Below, one piece after another: positions 26,574-35,580 of a stretch of DNA of 64,000 nucleotides. The DNA is from Alkalihalobacterium sp048323755. GTDB taxonomy: Bacteria > Bacillota > Bacilli > Bacillales > Bacillaceae_F. The notes beneath the pieces are model-generated. The model did not search any database and had not been told where the DNA came from. It saw only the letters and a program-made list of their open reading frames with translations. The stretch is from assembly GCF_048323755.1 (NCBI RefSeq), contig NZ_JBLWFS010000010.1, forward strand, positions 62,001-126,000, given 5' to 3'. A program made the translations under genes and the position numbers. The first letter of the stretch is position 1. The number at the start of each line of letters is the position of its first letter.

Positions 26574-26762
26574 TTTAGAGGACTGAGAGGCCTTTATTTA
26601 TGCAAAAACTGCCCATTTTACTCTTTTGGAGGACTCAGAGGCCTCTATTTTACTTATAAGCCACGGTTTTCTCCTGAATATCAGTGAATAAGGGCCTGTG
26701 AGTCCGCTAAATTCTAGAAATCGATGCTTTAGTGCCAAATAAGAGCCTGTGAGTCCTCTTAA
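26574..26762. repeat. four copies of an AGGACTCAGAGGCC element, two direct and two inverted
   Basis: Elements at 26574-26604 and 26624-26654 read TTTAGAGGACTGAGAGGCC-like; those at 26687-26711 and 26738-26762 read the complement (AATAAGGGCCTGTGAGTCC-like). Paired, they would fold into a large stem in RNA. Confidence 0.7.
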
Positions 26763-26802
26763 ATTACATTACAGGTAATTGACGAACGAGCTTTCAACAT
26801 GA

Positions 26803-26834
26803 AAACCGCATGGGAAGCGAATCCCACACGGTTT
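26803..26834 (-). terminator. fhs terminator
   Basis: AAACCG, TGGGA and their complements TCCCA, CGGTTT form a long imperfect stem next to the fhs stop; on the minus strand it is followed by TTTC. Confidence 0.7.
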
Positions 26835-26844
26835 AGAGTATTAT

Positions 26845-28533
26845 CTAGAACAGCCCTAAAGCACGACCGTCTTCATCGACATCCATCTTTAACGCAGCTG
26901 GTTCTTTTGGAAGTCCAGGCATTGTCATGACATTACCAGAAAGAGCGACGAGGAAGCCAGCTCCAATTGAAGGTTTGAATTCGCGGATCGTAATTGTAAA
27001 GTCAGTCGGCCTACCGAGCTTCGTTGGATCATCTGATAGAGAAACTGGAGTCTTTGCCATACAAATCGGCAAGTTATCCCAACCTAATGCTTCATACTGG
27101 GCCATTTGCTTTTTGGCTTTATCGGAAAACTCAACTGTTTTGGCTCCATAAACGGTTTGGGCAATTTTTAAGATCTTATTTGGAATCGAGTCACTCACAT
27201 CATATAACGGTTTGAACGAATGAGTATTTTGCTCCATAGCTTGAAGAACTTGTTGAGCTAGTTCGAGTCCACCTTCACCGCCTTTTTCCCAAACTTCAGT
27301 AAGGGCAACCGCGTATCCTTCTCCACTACAAAATGCTTTTAAAGTATCTACTTCTTGGTCTGTATCTGACGTAAATCGGTTAATCGCAACAACAAACGGC
27401 AAGTTAAATGCTTGGATTGTTTCGATATGTTTCTGTAAATTACTTAATCCAGCCTTTAACGCTTCGATATTTTCCATATGTAACTCTTGTTTAGAAACGC
27501 CGCCATGCATTTTTAACGCTCGAATCGTTGCTACGATGACAACAGTTTCTGGCTTTATATCAGCAAATCGAGATTTAATGTTTAAGAACTTTTCAGCTCC
27601 TAAATCAGCACCAAATCCTGCTTCAGTAATGACAATATCGCTCAACTTCTGCGCCATTTTCGTTGCGATGACACTATTGCAGCCGTGAGCAATATTTGCA
27701 AATGGTCCGCCATGGATTAACGCCGGTGTGTGTTCAATCGTTTGTACGAGATTTGGTTTAATCGCATCCTTTAATAAAAGCGTTAGAGCGCCTTCTACGC
27801 CGAGGTCTGCAACGGTTACAGGTTCTTGATCGAAATTGTAAGCGACAACAATTTTTGCTAAACGTTGTTTTAAGTCTTTCAAGTCGGTGGCTAAACAGAA
27901 AACAGCCATAATTTCTGAAGCGACCGTAATATCAAATCCATCCTCACGTGGTACCCCTTGAATAGGGCCTCCTAAACCAACCACGACTTGACGTAAGGCA
28001 CGGTCATTTAGGTCCACAACTCGTTTCCAGACAATCCGTCTCGTATCAATACGAAGCTCGTTTCCTTGGTGAATGTGGTTATCTAAAAAGGCCGCTAATG
28101 CATTATTCGCGGTTGTAATCGCATGAATATCGCCAGTGAAATGGAGGTTAATTTCTTCCATAGGTAACACTTGCGAGTATCCTCCACCTGCAGCACCGCC
28201 TTTAATCCCCATCGTTGGTCCAAGCGATGGTTCACGTAAAGCAATCATTGCGTTTTTACCTAGCTTGTTTAAAGCTTGTCCTAAACCAACCGTTACTGTT
28301 GATTTTCCTTCACCGGCCGGGGTTGGGTTGATCGCCGTAACTAACACGACTTTTCCGTCTGGTTGATCAGCGAGACGCGTCATTATATCGAGTGAAATTT
28401 TTGCTTTATAGTGACCATGTAACTCTAATTCTTCATCTAAAATGTTAAGCTGTTCTTTAAATTGTTGAATGGGCTTTAATGTTGCAGCTTGCGCAATTTC
28501 TATATCTGATTTTATTTTTTTATTTGTCTTCAT
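26845..28533 (-). CDS. fhs: formate-tetrahydrofolate ligase
   Basis: This 562-residue enzyme makes 10-formyltetrahydrofolate from formate, ATP and tetrahydrofolate. The P-loop region TPAGEGKSTVTVGLGQAL, the conserved LREPSLGPTMGIKGGAAGGG block and LHFTGDIHAI are all present, and the length fits the family. It is monocistronic with GAAGGGATG before ATG. It supplies one-carbon units, for example for purines when formate is present. Confidence 0.97.
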   Translation of the reverse strand: MKTNKKIKSDIEIAQAATLKPIQQFKEQLNILDEELELHGHYKAKISLDIMTRLADQPDGKVVLVTAINPTPAGEGKSTVTVGLGQALNKLGKNAMIALREPSLGPTMGIKGGAAGGGYSQVLPMEEINLHFTGDIHAITTANNALAAFLDNHIHQGNELRIDTRRIVWKRVVDLNDRALRQVVVGLGGPIQGVPREDGFDITVASEIMAVFCLATDLKDLKQRLAKIVVAYNFDQEPVTVADLGVEGALTLLLKDAIKPNLVQTIEHTPALIHGGPFANIAHGCNSVIATKMAQKLSDIVITEAGFGADLGAEKFLNIKSRFADIKPETVVIVATIRALKMHGGVSKQELHMENIEALKAGLSNLQKHIETIQAFNLPFVVAINRFTSDTDQEVDTLKAFCSGEGYAVALTEVWEKGGEGGLELAQQVLQAMEQNTHSFKPLYDVSDSIPNKILKIAQTVYGAKTVEFSDKAKKQMAQYEALGWDNLPICMAKTPVSLSDDPTKLGRPTDFTITIREFKPSIGAGFLVALSGNVMTMPGLPKEPAALKMDVDEDGRALGLF

Positions 28534-29127
28534 AGTTCATCCCTTCTCCACTCGTAACAGTAAATTGATGTATCTCAGAAAAGTATATTCGGGCCCCTAC
28601 TTAAATATAGCAAAATAGGTATAAAAATCAAAGGAAATCAAAGAGAGGATTGGGAAGTAAGCTGGAGGTGTGACTTACTTTAAAGCGTTAAAAGGTGAGG
28701 GAGAGCTAAATGATATTTTGAAAAAGTAAATGAGATAGAGCTGGGAGTGTTCATTCACCAAATTATTTTTTCTCATAGAATGTTGCTCCTTGCTTGGTCG
28801 AGAGCCAAGCAGAGGCTCGTCTCTTCAGCTGTACGTGAGGGATTGAAAGCAACTAAGGTTGGGAAAACAGCCAAACACAGAAAGAAACTTCACTATAAAA
28901 GTGAAGTAATTGAGGAGAAATGATAATAATAGTGGCCTCTTCTTAGGAGGAATAACATGAAGGAGTTTGTTATCCGATAGGTTTAACGAGGCCAGATTAA
29001 ACCTTTAAATTATATATATGTTTAGATCCTTAGTTTTATGACTAAAGTAAATGAAATTCATATAAAATTTTATAGATCGAAAAATGCACGCCATATTTTG
29101 TTAAAAATTAGCGCTCAAAATACTCTT
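28534..29127. other. 594-bp hairpin-rich intergenic region
   Basis: It holds the fhs promoter (minus strand), a dispersed repeat at 28781-28840, and several hairpins in 28887-29003, including ACTTCACT/AGTGAAGT and GGTTTAA/TTAAACC. A seven-codon frame (MKEFVIR) at 28954-28977 follows a perfect TAGGAGG. No other gene is supported. Confidence 0.5.
28781..28840. repeat. dispersed repeat, copy 1
   Basis: TGTTGCTCC...GAGCCAAGC...CTCTTCA...CGTGA is an imperfect match to the reverse complement of 43471-43534, and includes a CTTGGT/GCCAAG dyad. Confidence 0.5.
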
Positions 29128-30387
29128 TTAAAGCGGGGAAAGAGCTGTTGTTTTATCGATATGAATAAAGGCATCGTAACGTTGGGATATCCGGGATGGA
29201 ACATAATTGCCGTGATGTTCAAGTTCAGGATGATAAACAACTCCAATCGCACGATGGCCAATCACATTAGAGAAAAGCTCTTTATTCTCTTCTGTAAACA
29301 GTAAAAATTGGTTAGATGCATTTGCATGATGAAGTACTTCTTCCCAGCTGCCTCTAACGCCTTGAGGGACAGTCATAACTTGAGCAGGTGAACCCCATTC
29401 CGTTCCCGCAATAACAGTACCTTCGTATGTACCAAACCCTACCGCATACACTTGATTTTCCCCGAAAACCTCTCGAGTTAATTGTCCGACATTGACCATT
29501 CCCTCTTTAGCCATATCGGTAGCGCGCGCATCGCCAATATGGGTGTTATGTTCCCAGACAATGCCCTTAGCAGAAGAGCCATAAAACTCACTAATATGTT
29601 GTAGCGCTTCGACCATATGACGATCGCGAATATTCCATGACTCATTATCGTTCGTCACCATCGTGTGGTAATAATGTTCAGCATTCATAGCTGCGATCGC
29701 ATTAATATTCATATTTAAGTTTGCTTCAGGATCCTGATCGTACATCTTCTTGTTTTCTTTTATAGTTGATAACAGTTCCATCACTTCACTCATGCAGTCT
29801 TCGCCATAAAAGGCCGCTGAAATCCCATAGTTTTCAGGTTTCCTGTGATAAGGTTCAAAGCATTCGATTGCTTGTAGCGCTATGTCCAAATCAGGGGATT
29901 TAATCTTTTTTAAATAATCAACAATCGCTTCCATAGACTCCCATAAGCTATACACATCTATTCCGTAAAAGCCTATTTTTCGATCGGTTTGTTGTTGATT
30001 GTAAGCGTGAAGCCATTCGATGAGATCGACCATTTCGCGGTTCGCCCACATCCAACTCGGCCAACGCTTGAACGATTTTTTTAATACATCTTCAGCACTT
30101 GAGTACTCGGGGGCCATTCCTTTAATGTAACGATTGACTTCATAACAAGCAGGCCAATCTCCCTCGACGGCAATAAAGGAAAATTGATGCTCTTGAATGA
30201 GCTGCTTCGTAATGTCAGCCCGGACTGTATAAAATTCACTCGTTCCATGACTCGCTTCACCGAGCAGTGCATACTTCGCTTGACCAGCTTTCTGGATTAA
30301 CGGTTCGAGGTCCGCTGTCTTATTAAATGGAACCGCATGTTTTTTAATATGGTCAGTTAATTCGCTTGTTGTAATCAATTTCTTCAC
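29128..30387 (-). CDS. erythromycin-esterase family protein
   Basis: This 419-residue protein matches the erythromycin esterase homologue family (PF05139). Marks are LLGEASHGTSEFYTVRAD, FIAVEGDWPACYEVNRYI, the central GFYGIDVYSLWESM and VWEHNTHIGDARATDM, which contain the conserved His and Glu residues of the active site. Most chromosomal members are not proven macrolide esterases, so resistance should not be assumed. It stands alone, with AGGTGAAGAAATTG-like leader sequence before the ATG. Confidence 0.85.
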   Translation of the reverse strand: MKKLITTSELTDHIKKHAVPFNKTADLEPLIQKAGQAKYALLGEASHGTSEFYTVRADITKQLIQEHQFSFIAVEGDWPACYEVNRYIKGMAPEYSSAEDVLKKSFKRWPSWMWANREMVDLIEWLHAYNQQQTDRKIGFYGIDVYSLWESMEAIVDYLKKIKSPDLDIALQAIECFEPYHRKPENYGISAAFYGEDCMSEVMELLSTIKENKKMYDQDPEANLNMNINAIAAMNAEHYYHTMVTNDNESWNIRDRHMVEALQHISEFYGSSAKGIVWEHNTHIGDARATDMAKEGMVNVGQLTREVFGENQVYAVGFGTYEGTVIAGTEWGSPAQVMTVPQGVRGSWEEVLHHANASNQFLLFTEENKELFSNVIGHRAIGVVYHPELEHHGNYVPSRISQRYDAFIHIDKTTALSPL

Positions 30388-30655
30388 CTCGGGCTTAGTA
30401 TGAGCGGGAATGAGCCAAGGAATTCCAGTTGGTGGAGGAAAGAAGAGGTGGGGTGGGAAATTAAAAAATGGGAGAAAGCGTTAATTAGAGTATCTAAAAT
30501 CTTGTAGCTTAAGGACAATGGTTTGGAGACTTCTATTGAATACCTAATTTGTTCTTAATAATAAACTGTAAACACCTTTTAAAATCCTTAACGACACCTT
30601 TAAGTAATAACGCTATAATAAACCTATAAATCCATTCTCCATGGAGGTTACCTCG

Positions 30656-31651
30656 ATGAATGAAAAGCAATCGACAAAACAACGACTATTGATCATTAGG
30701 GATTTGTTGAAAAAATACACCGACGAACAGAATGAACTAACAATAAGAGAGTTAGTAGACTTGTATTATGAAAACACGGAAGAGACGGTGGGGCATAAGG
30801 CAATCCGAGACGACCTCAAAGAGTTAGCAGAATCAGGTCTGTTTGATGTTATAGAAAATCACGAAAAAAACGGGGTTGAAAAATATTACAGCCACCAAAC
30901 CCGCTTATTCGAAATTCATGAGTTACGCCTTTTAATTGATGCTGTTTCTTCAGCGAAGTTTATCACGCAATCAGAAACCGAAAATCTAGTAAATAAATTA
31001 AAAAAGATGACGAGTTATCATCTAGCAAAACAACTTGAAAATCGAATTTTACTACCAGCTGGTACAAAGACAGAAAATAAGAGTGTCAGAAATACGATCA
31101 ACTCCTTGCATGAAGCCATTTGGAAACAACAGACGATCCAATTTCAATATGGAAAATATAATCTTTCCAAAGAATTTCAACTGAATAGAAATGGAGATTC
31201 TTATCTGGTTAAACCGTATGCCCTTGTCTGGAATAATGAATTTTACTATCTGATTGGCGAGTTTGTTCCAGAAGGCGATATTCGTCATTATCGAATTGAC
31301 CGAATGCGAAATGTTGGGGTGACTGAGAATACGTTTATTCTCGATCCTCATTTTAATATGAATCATTATGCGCAAACCTTGTTTCACATGTACTCGGGAG
31401 AAGAAAGAAGCATTGAGATTGAGTTCGTTAATCAATTACTTAATGTGGTGATCGATCGGTTTGGTTTAAATGTAAATATTCGTCCACATACAGAAGATAC
31501 GTTTCGAATAACGACCAATGCGGTAATTAGTGACGGATTAGTGCGCTGGTTGCTAACATGGGGCAGCGACGCAAAAGTACTTACGCCACCGTCATTGGTT
31601 GAACGGATGAAAACAGAAGCGGAAAAGCTGTATAAACAGTACCAGCAATAA
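30656..31651 (+). CDS. HTH/WYL-domain transcriptional regulator
   Basis: This is a regulator of about 331 residues. An N-terminal winged helix (about residues 1-75, with AIRDDLKELAESG as recognition part) is followed by a WYL domain seen around SYLVKPYALVWNNEFYYLIG and RHYRIDRMRNV. WYL proteins sense small ligands or nucleic acids and often act as stress or defence regulators. I use ATG 30656, placed after GGAGGT; the ATG at 30641 overlaps that site. No neighbouring target is evident. Confidence 0.85.
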   Translation: MNEKQSTKQRLLIIRDLLKKYTDEQNELTIRELVDLYYENTEETVGHKAIRDDLKELAESGLFDVIENHEKNGVEKYYSHQTRLFEIHELRLLIDAVSSAKFITQSETENLVNKLKKMTSYHLAKQLENRILLPAGTKTENKSVRNTINSLHEAIWKQQTIQFQYGKYNLSKEFQLNRNGDSYLVKPYALVWNNEFYYLIGEFVPEGDIRHYRIDRMRNVGVTENTFILDPHFNMNHYAQTLFHMYSGEERSIEIEFVNQLLNVVIDRFGLNVNIRPHTEDTFRITTNAVISDGLVRWLLTWGSDAKVLTPPSLVERMKTEAEKLYKQYQQ

Positions 31652-31724
31652 CTTAGATTACATTATAAGCACACGTAAAACGCAATAAGAATAAAAAACC
31701 ACAGCCTGTTTAGTTTAAATAATG

Positions 31725-31753
31725 TTGACAAAATGAACAGAACGCAATAAATT
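31725..31753 (+). promoter_or_regulatory. sigma-A promoter of the LmrA-like repressor
   Basis: TTGACA at 31725-31730, 17 bases, then TAAATT at 31748-31753. The operator at 31759 would overlap the transcription start. Confidence 0.6.
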
Positions 31754-31758
31754 ATATA

Positions 31759-31770
31759 TAGACCAGTTGT
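31759..31770. promoter_or_regulatory. LmrA/YxaF-type operator 1
   Basis: TAGACCAGTTGT matches the left half and centre of the TAGAC-N2-GTCTA box used by LmrA/YxaF repressors in Bacillus, placed at the start of the repressor transcript. Confidence 0.6.
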
Positions 31771-31793
31771 TATAATTTCAAGGTGGTAGTTGT

Positions 31794-32366
31794 ATGAGTG
31801 AACAGAAAAAATCGTCTAAAGAAAAAATTATAGAAACTGCCTCAAGGCTATTTCAAACCCAAGGATACCATGCGACAGGACTCAATCAGATTACAAAAGA
31901 AAGCGGATCACCTAAAGGATCTTTGTATTACTATTTCCCAGAGGGGAAAGAACAACTTGCCAGTGTTGCAGTCGAACGGACTGCTGAATTAGTTTCCAAC
32001 CGGATAAAAGAAGGGTTGAAGAAAAGTAAAGACCCGGCCGAAGCTATTCAAAATTTCATAAATGATTTAGCAGATGCCTTTGAAAATCGAGAGTCCCAAC
32101 AAGGATTACCAGTTGCGGCAGTAGCATTAGAAACTGCACATTCAAGTGAAGTCATTCGTCTATCATGCCAAAAAGCTTATGAAACATGGCACCAAGTCTT
32201 TGCGGAAAAGTTATTAGATAGTGGTTTTGAAAAAGAAAAAGCATTGGAGCTTGGTTTAGTCATCAATGCGATGATTGAAGGTGCATTTATTAATGTGTTT
32301 ACAAAAAAAGATAGTGAACCGTTACGTCAAATCGCCCGTTATATTCCACTTTTGTTAGCTAAATGA
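31794..32366 (+). CDS. TetR family repressor, LmrA/YxaF type
   Basis: This 190-residue TetR protein has the N-terminal helix-turn-helix ASRLFQTQGYHATGLNQIT followed by GSPKGSLYYYFPEGKEQL, which with the LAxxAVE continuation is the mark of the LmrA/YxaF group. The C-terminal ligand domain contains QGLPVAAVALETA. Its own promoter and that of the downstream SDR gene both carry a TAGAC-type box, so it likely represses itself and the next two genes until a ligand (flavonoid-like or drug-like in relatives) binds. Confidence 0.85.
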   Translation: MSEQKKSSKEKIIETASRLFQTQGYHATGLNQITKESGSPKGSLYYYFPEGKEQLASVAVERTAELVSNRIKEGLKKSKDPAEAIQNFINDLADAFENRESQQGLPVAAVALETAHSSEVIRLSCQKAYETWHQVFAEKLLDSGFEKEKALELGLVINAMIEGAFINVFTKKDSEPLRQIARYIPLLLAK

Positions 32367-32367
32367 G

Positions 32368-32404
32368 AAGGTGTACTTTATAAAAAAAGTAGACCTTTTA
32401 TTTT
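32368..32404 (+). terminator. terminator after the TetR gene
   Basis: AAGGTGTACTT and AAGTAGACCTT form a stem with one mismatch, followed by TTTATTTT. Confidence 0.65.
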
Positions 32405-32418
32405 AGACCTTTATTATA

Positions 32419-32430
32419 TAGACTGGTCTA
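32419..32430. promoter_or_regulatory. LmrA/YxaF-type operator 2
   Basis: TAGACTGGTCTA is a full TAGAC-N2-GTCTA palindrome next to a TATATA -10-like element, 77 bp before the SDR gene. Confidence 0.75.
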
Positions 32431-32506
32431 CTAACAAAATGAGACTACATCATTTTAGATACTAGACATTTATCAAAAATAAAACTGAAGGAGGAGGAGT
32501 ATTATC

Positions 32507-33379
32507 ATGAGTCAATCGATTCTAGTGACAGGTGCAACAGGAAATATCGGTTATTATGTTGCAAAAGAGTTAGCAGAAAATAAACAACATGTTCGAGTGG
32601 CCGTTCGCAATGCAGAAAATGAAAGACGAACTTTTGCTAACCTGAATGTTGAAATGGTTGAATTTGATTTTCTTAAGCCCGCAACGTTTACACAAGCACT
32701 TGATGGAATTCATAAAGTCTTTTTAATAAGACCGCCTCAACTTGCCGACCCGAAAAAAGATATGCAACCATTTATCGATGCTCTAAAGAAAAATAACATT
32801 GAGCAAATAGTGTTTGTGTCACTAATGGGAGTAGAAAAAAATCCAGTTGTACCACATCGAAAAATTGAGGGTATGATCCGAGAAGCAGCGATTGGTTATA
32901 CCTTTTTGAGATCGGGATTTTTTATGCAAAACTTAAATACTACGCATCGTGAAGATATTGCTATTCGAAATGAACTGTTTATGCCAGTAGGTAAAGCAAA
33001 GACAAGTTTTATTGATACAAGGGACATTGCATCAGTGGCAACGGTTTGTTTAACAGAGGAAGGACATATAGGGAACAGTTATACGTTAACTGGTGCTAAG
33101 GCGTTGGATTACGACGAAGTCGCAGAAATACTAACCAACACATTGGGGCGAGAGATTGTTTATAATAATCCTGGCGTACTTAAGTTTCGCCGAACGATCA
33201 TACAAAGAGGAACAAAAAAAGAATTTGCCAATGTCATGACAATGCTTTACGTCCTAACGCGATTAGGAACAGCAGAAAAAGTAACGGCAGATGTGGCAAA
33301 TATTTTAAAGCGGGAACCGATATCGTTTGAGCAGTATGCAGAAGATTTTAAAGAAGCTTGGAAATATATCGTTTACTAG
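32507..33379 (+). CDS. NmrA-like SDR, NAD(P)-binding protein
   Basis: This 290-residue protein has the atypical short-chain dehydrogenase glycine motif TGATGNIG (residues 8-15) and the NmrA/quinone-oxidoreductase-like pattern VRVAVRN, FLIRPPQL and FLRSGFFMQNL. It lacks the YxxxK catalytic pair of classical SDRs, so it is likely an NmrA-type reductase or sensor. GGAGGAGGAG precedes ATG. It is controlled by the TAGAC box and forms an operon with the next gene. Confidence 0.85.
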   Translation: MSQSILVTGATGNIGYYVAKELAENKQHVRVAVRNAENERRTFANLNVEMVEFDFLKPATFTQALDGIHKVFLIRPPQLADPKKDMQPFIDALKKNNIEQIVFVSLMGVEKNPVVPHRKIEGMIREAAIGYTFLRSGFFMQNLNTTHREDIAIRNELFMPVGKAKTSFIDTRDIASVATVCLTEEGHIGNSYTLTGAKALDYDEVAEILTNTLGREIVYNNPGVLKFRRTIIQRGTKKEFANVMTMLYVLTRLGTAEKVTADVANILKREPISFEQYAEDFKEAWKYIVY

Positions 33380-33394
33380 GGGGAGAGAATTATA

Positions 33395-33796
33395 ATGTAC
33401 AAGGAAAAATTTACTTCGTATTTAAAAATAGGGGCACTCGCAGGAGTAATTACTACTATGCTTGTTAATGTTGTGTTTATTCTAATGGGATTGATTGTCG
33501 GACATGAAACCAATTTTATTGGCCAAGACCGTGATACTTTGTATATCGTCTTCATATCCTTTGCAACCTTTATGGCTTTATTTTTAGGTGGTATTATTTT
33601 TTACATGCTCCAAAAAACGACAAAGAAACAGTTGTTATGGTTTTCGATTGTTGTTTTACTAGGCTTTTTATTCAACACATATACAGCAGAAGTAGATCTA
33701 CATGAGCAATATCAACTTACAGCTCATATCTTACATGTTTTTGTTGGAGGTTTAGCTATCTATTTAATACCGAAGCTTTCAAGAGAGAGACGTTAA
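33395..33796 (+). CDS. four-helix membrane protein, DUF6069-like
   Basis: This 133-residue protein has four hydrophobic helices (about 10-34, 50-71, 78-95 and 107-126). The overall pattern resembles DUF6069-type proteins that often accompany NmrA-like oxidoreductases, a moderate match. It lies 15 bp after the SDR gene and before a strong terminator, so the two are co-transcribed and co-regulated by the TetR protein. Confidence 0.7.
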   Translation: MYKEKFTSYLKIGALAGVITTMLVNVVFILMGLIVGHETNFIGQDRDTLYIVFISFATFMALFLGGIIFYMLQKTTKKQLLWFSIVVLLGFLFNTYTAEVDLHEQYQLTAHILHVFVGGLAIYLIPKLSRERR

Positions 33797-33837
33797 AGAA
33801 AATACCAAAAAAGTAATAAATATAATTTTTATGATGA

Positions 33838-33869
33838 AACCGACTAACAGTATGTGTAGTCGGTTTTTC
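33838..33869 (+). terminator. Rho-independent terminator
   Basis: AACCGACTA and TAGTCGGTT form a perfect stem, followed by T residues, after the SDR-membrane protein unit. Confidence 0.85.
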
Positions 33870-34082
33870 AGGTTTTGGTCGTATAGCCTACTTCAAAACA
33901 CAACATGTATTTGCTTCTTTTTATAACCATACCCAAAAAAGGAAAAGGTCCCATCTTTCATCTGTGTAAAATAAGAGAAGAAATGGAAATCGAGAAAGTT
34001 CATCGAAATTTAATAATTGCACATAGGATAAAGTTTTCGTTTGCTCGAATAACATACTAATTGGAAAAAAGGAGAAATGACA

Positions 34083-35411
34083 ATGAGACTGCAAACAACG
34101 AATGAGGATTGTCAAAAGCTTAGTATTACGATATATAATGATGGTTTCGGTCTTGTGAAAGAGGAAAGAAAGCTTTATAGTACGGATGCCATATCAGAAG
34201 TTCAATATGTGGATGTAGCTGAAAAAATAGAAACCGATTCTATCATTGTGAGTGGTCTAAAAGTAGAGGAATTTAATTTTGACTATGATCTTGTCAATCA
34301 AAGGAAACTTCTAGAAAAATACTTAGAACAAGTCGTTACGGTCCATGATAAAGAGCGGGGCGAAAAGACGAGACTTCGACTATTAAGTGTAACCGATGGA
34401 ATAATTGGTGAAATAGTGGATACGAAAGAAATCATCATAAATCCTGCAGGTGAGCTCATTTTGCCTTCCTTGCCATCAGGACTAATGGTCAAGCCCGCTC
34501 TAATATGGAATATCAAGCCACAACGGTTGAACCATGAAATTAAAGTTTCGTATTTAACAAAAGGAATACAGTGGAACGGAAACTATGTTTTAGAGCTGCA
34601 ACACAATACATTTCAACTCACTGGCTGGGTACAGATTAACAATCAATCTGGTACAACGTATAACCAAGCCCAATTAAAACTCATTGCGGGTGAAGTAAAT
34701 CGCGTTCATGATATACGTGATTTTGATCACGATGAGCATGTCGTTTATAGTCAAATGTCAATCGAAGAAGAAGCCGAGAATTTCACTGAAAAAAGTTTTG
34801 CGGACCAGCATATGTACACCTTAAGCAGACCTGTGCAATTAAAAAATCAGCAAGAAAAGCAAATTAATTTTTTGAATATTGCAAACGGTGAATACAAAAA
34901 ATATTACGTTGTTGATCGTTACACTGAACAACCACCGATTATGATTGAAATGATGAACAGTAAAGACAACCAAATGGGAATACCGCTTCCTAAGGGCAAA
35001 GTCAAAGTGTACCAGGAAGATGAAAGCGATCAAACGTTAGAGTTTATCGGGGAAGACGAAATTCCGCATACCCCGAAAGACGAATTAGTTACACTAACGA
35101 TTGGAAAGGCATTTGATATTGTAACAGATAGTAAGGAAAAAAAGCGATACAGAGCGTATGATTTTGAGGGTGAGTATGAGTATGTCGATTACGAATACGT
35201 CATTAAAAATAAAAAAGATGAACCGGTTATGATGAAAATTGAACATACGATATACGAACGATGGTCGAAAATCATGAGAAGCAGTCATTCGTTTGAACAA
35301 GAGAACGCAAGACAGCTTGTATATTGGGTTGAAGTCCCTGCCAATCAAGAAACAATCGTTTCATTCACTTATGAAATCGACCAAGTGTTCCATGTAAAAG
35401 TGCATAAATAA
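34083..35411 (+). CDS. DUF4139 domain protein
   Basis: This is a protein of about 442 residues of the DUF4139 type. It starts with a beta-rich domain (ITIYNDGFGLVKEERKL), has the central conserved KVSYLTKGIQWNGNYVLEL and ends with a beta-sandwich-like region (YEYVIKNKKDEPVMMKIEH). Members are soluble and of unknown function. I favour ATG 34083, eight bases after GGAG, over ATG 34077. Followed closely by a sirtuin gene. Confidence 0.75.
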   Translation: MRLQTTNEDCQKLSITIYNDGFGLVKEERKLYSTDAISEVQYVDVAEKIETDSIIVSGLKVEEFNFDYDLVNQRKLLEKYLEQVVTVHDKERGEKTRLRLLSVTDGIIGEIVDTKEIIINPAGELILPSLPSGLMVKPALIWNIKPQRLNHEIKVSYLTKGIQWNGNYVLELQHNTFQLTGWVQINNQSGTTYNQAQLKLIAGEVNRVHDIRDFDHDEHVVYSQMSIEEEAENFTEKSFADQHMYTLSRPVQLKNQQEKQINFLNIANGEYKKYYVVDRYTEQPPIMIEMMNSKDNQMGIPLPKGKVKVYQEDESDQTLEFIGEDEIPHTPKDELVTLTIGKAFDIVTDSKEKKRYRAYDFEGEYEYVDYEYVIKNKKDEPVMMKIEHTIYERWSKIMRSSHSFEQENARQLVYWVEVPANQETIVSFTYEIDQVFHVKVHK

Positions 35412-35580
35412 TAAGGATGTTGCTACTCATTTTCATGTTTTGAACAGCTCCCTTTTAACAAGGCTAGTACATGGAAAAGATGGGAATGTAAACTTGTTTT
35501 ATAGGGACTCATTTTGTAAGTGGACAAATGATGGTTCATACCATCCAGGCAATGGAAACTATGATTCGGTGGTGATATCA

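Noticed and set aside
26496..26687. A 63-codon plus-strand frame
   Set aside because: It is made entirely of 37-bp and AGGACTCAGAGGCC repeats and has no own ribosome binding site.
28534..28660. Tetrahydrofolate riboswitch before fhs
   Set aside because: I compared the minus-strand leader by eye with the known THF-riboswitch core and saw no match.
29038..29304. An 88-codon plus-strand frame
   Set aside because: Most of it overlaps the 3' end of the erythromycin-esterase-like gene on the other strand, and there is no ribosome binding site.
35440..35580. A 47-residue N-terminal extension of the sirtuin
   Set aside because: The TTG at 35440 has no ribosome binding site and the extension is unlike sirtuins; GTG 35581 has a good site.
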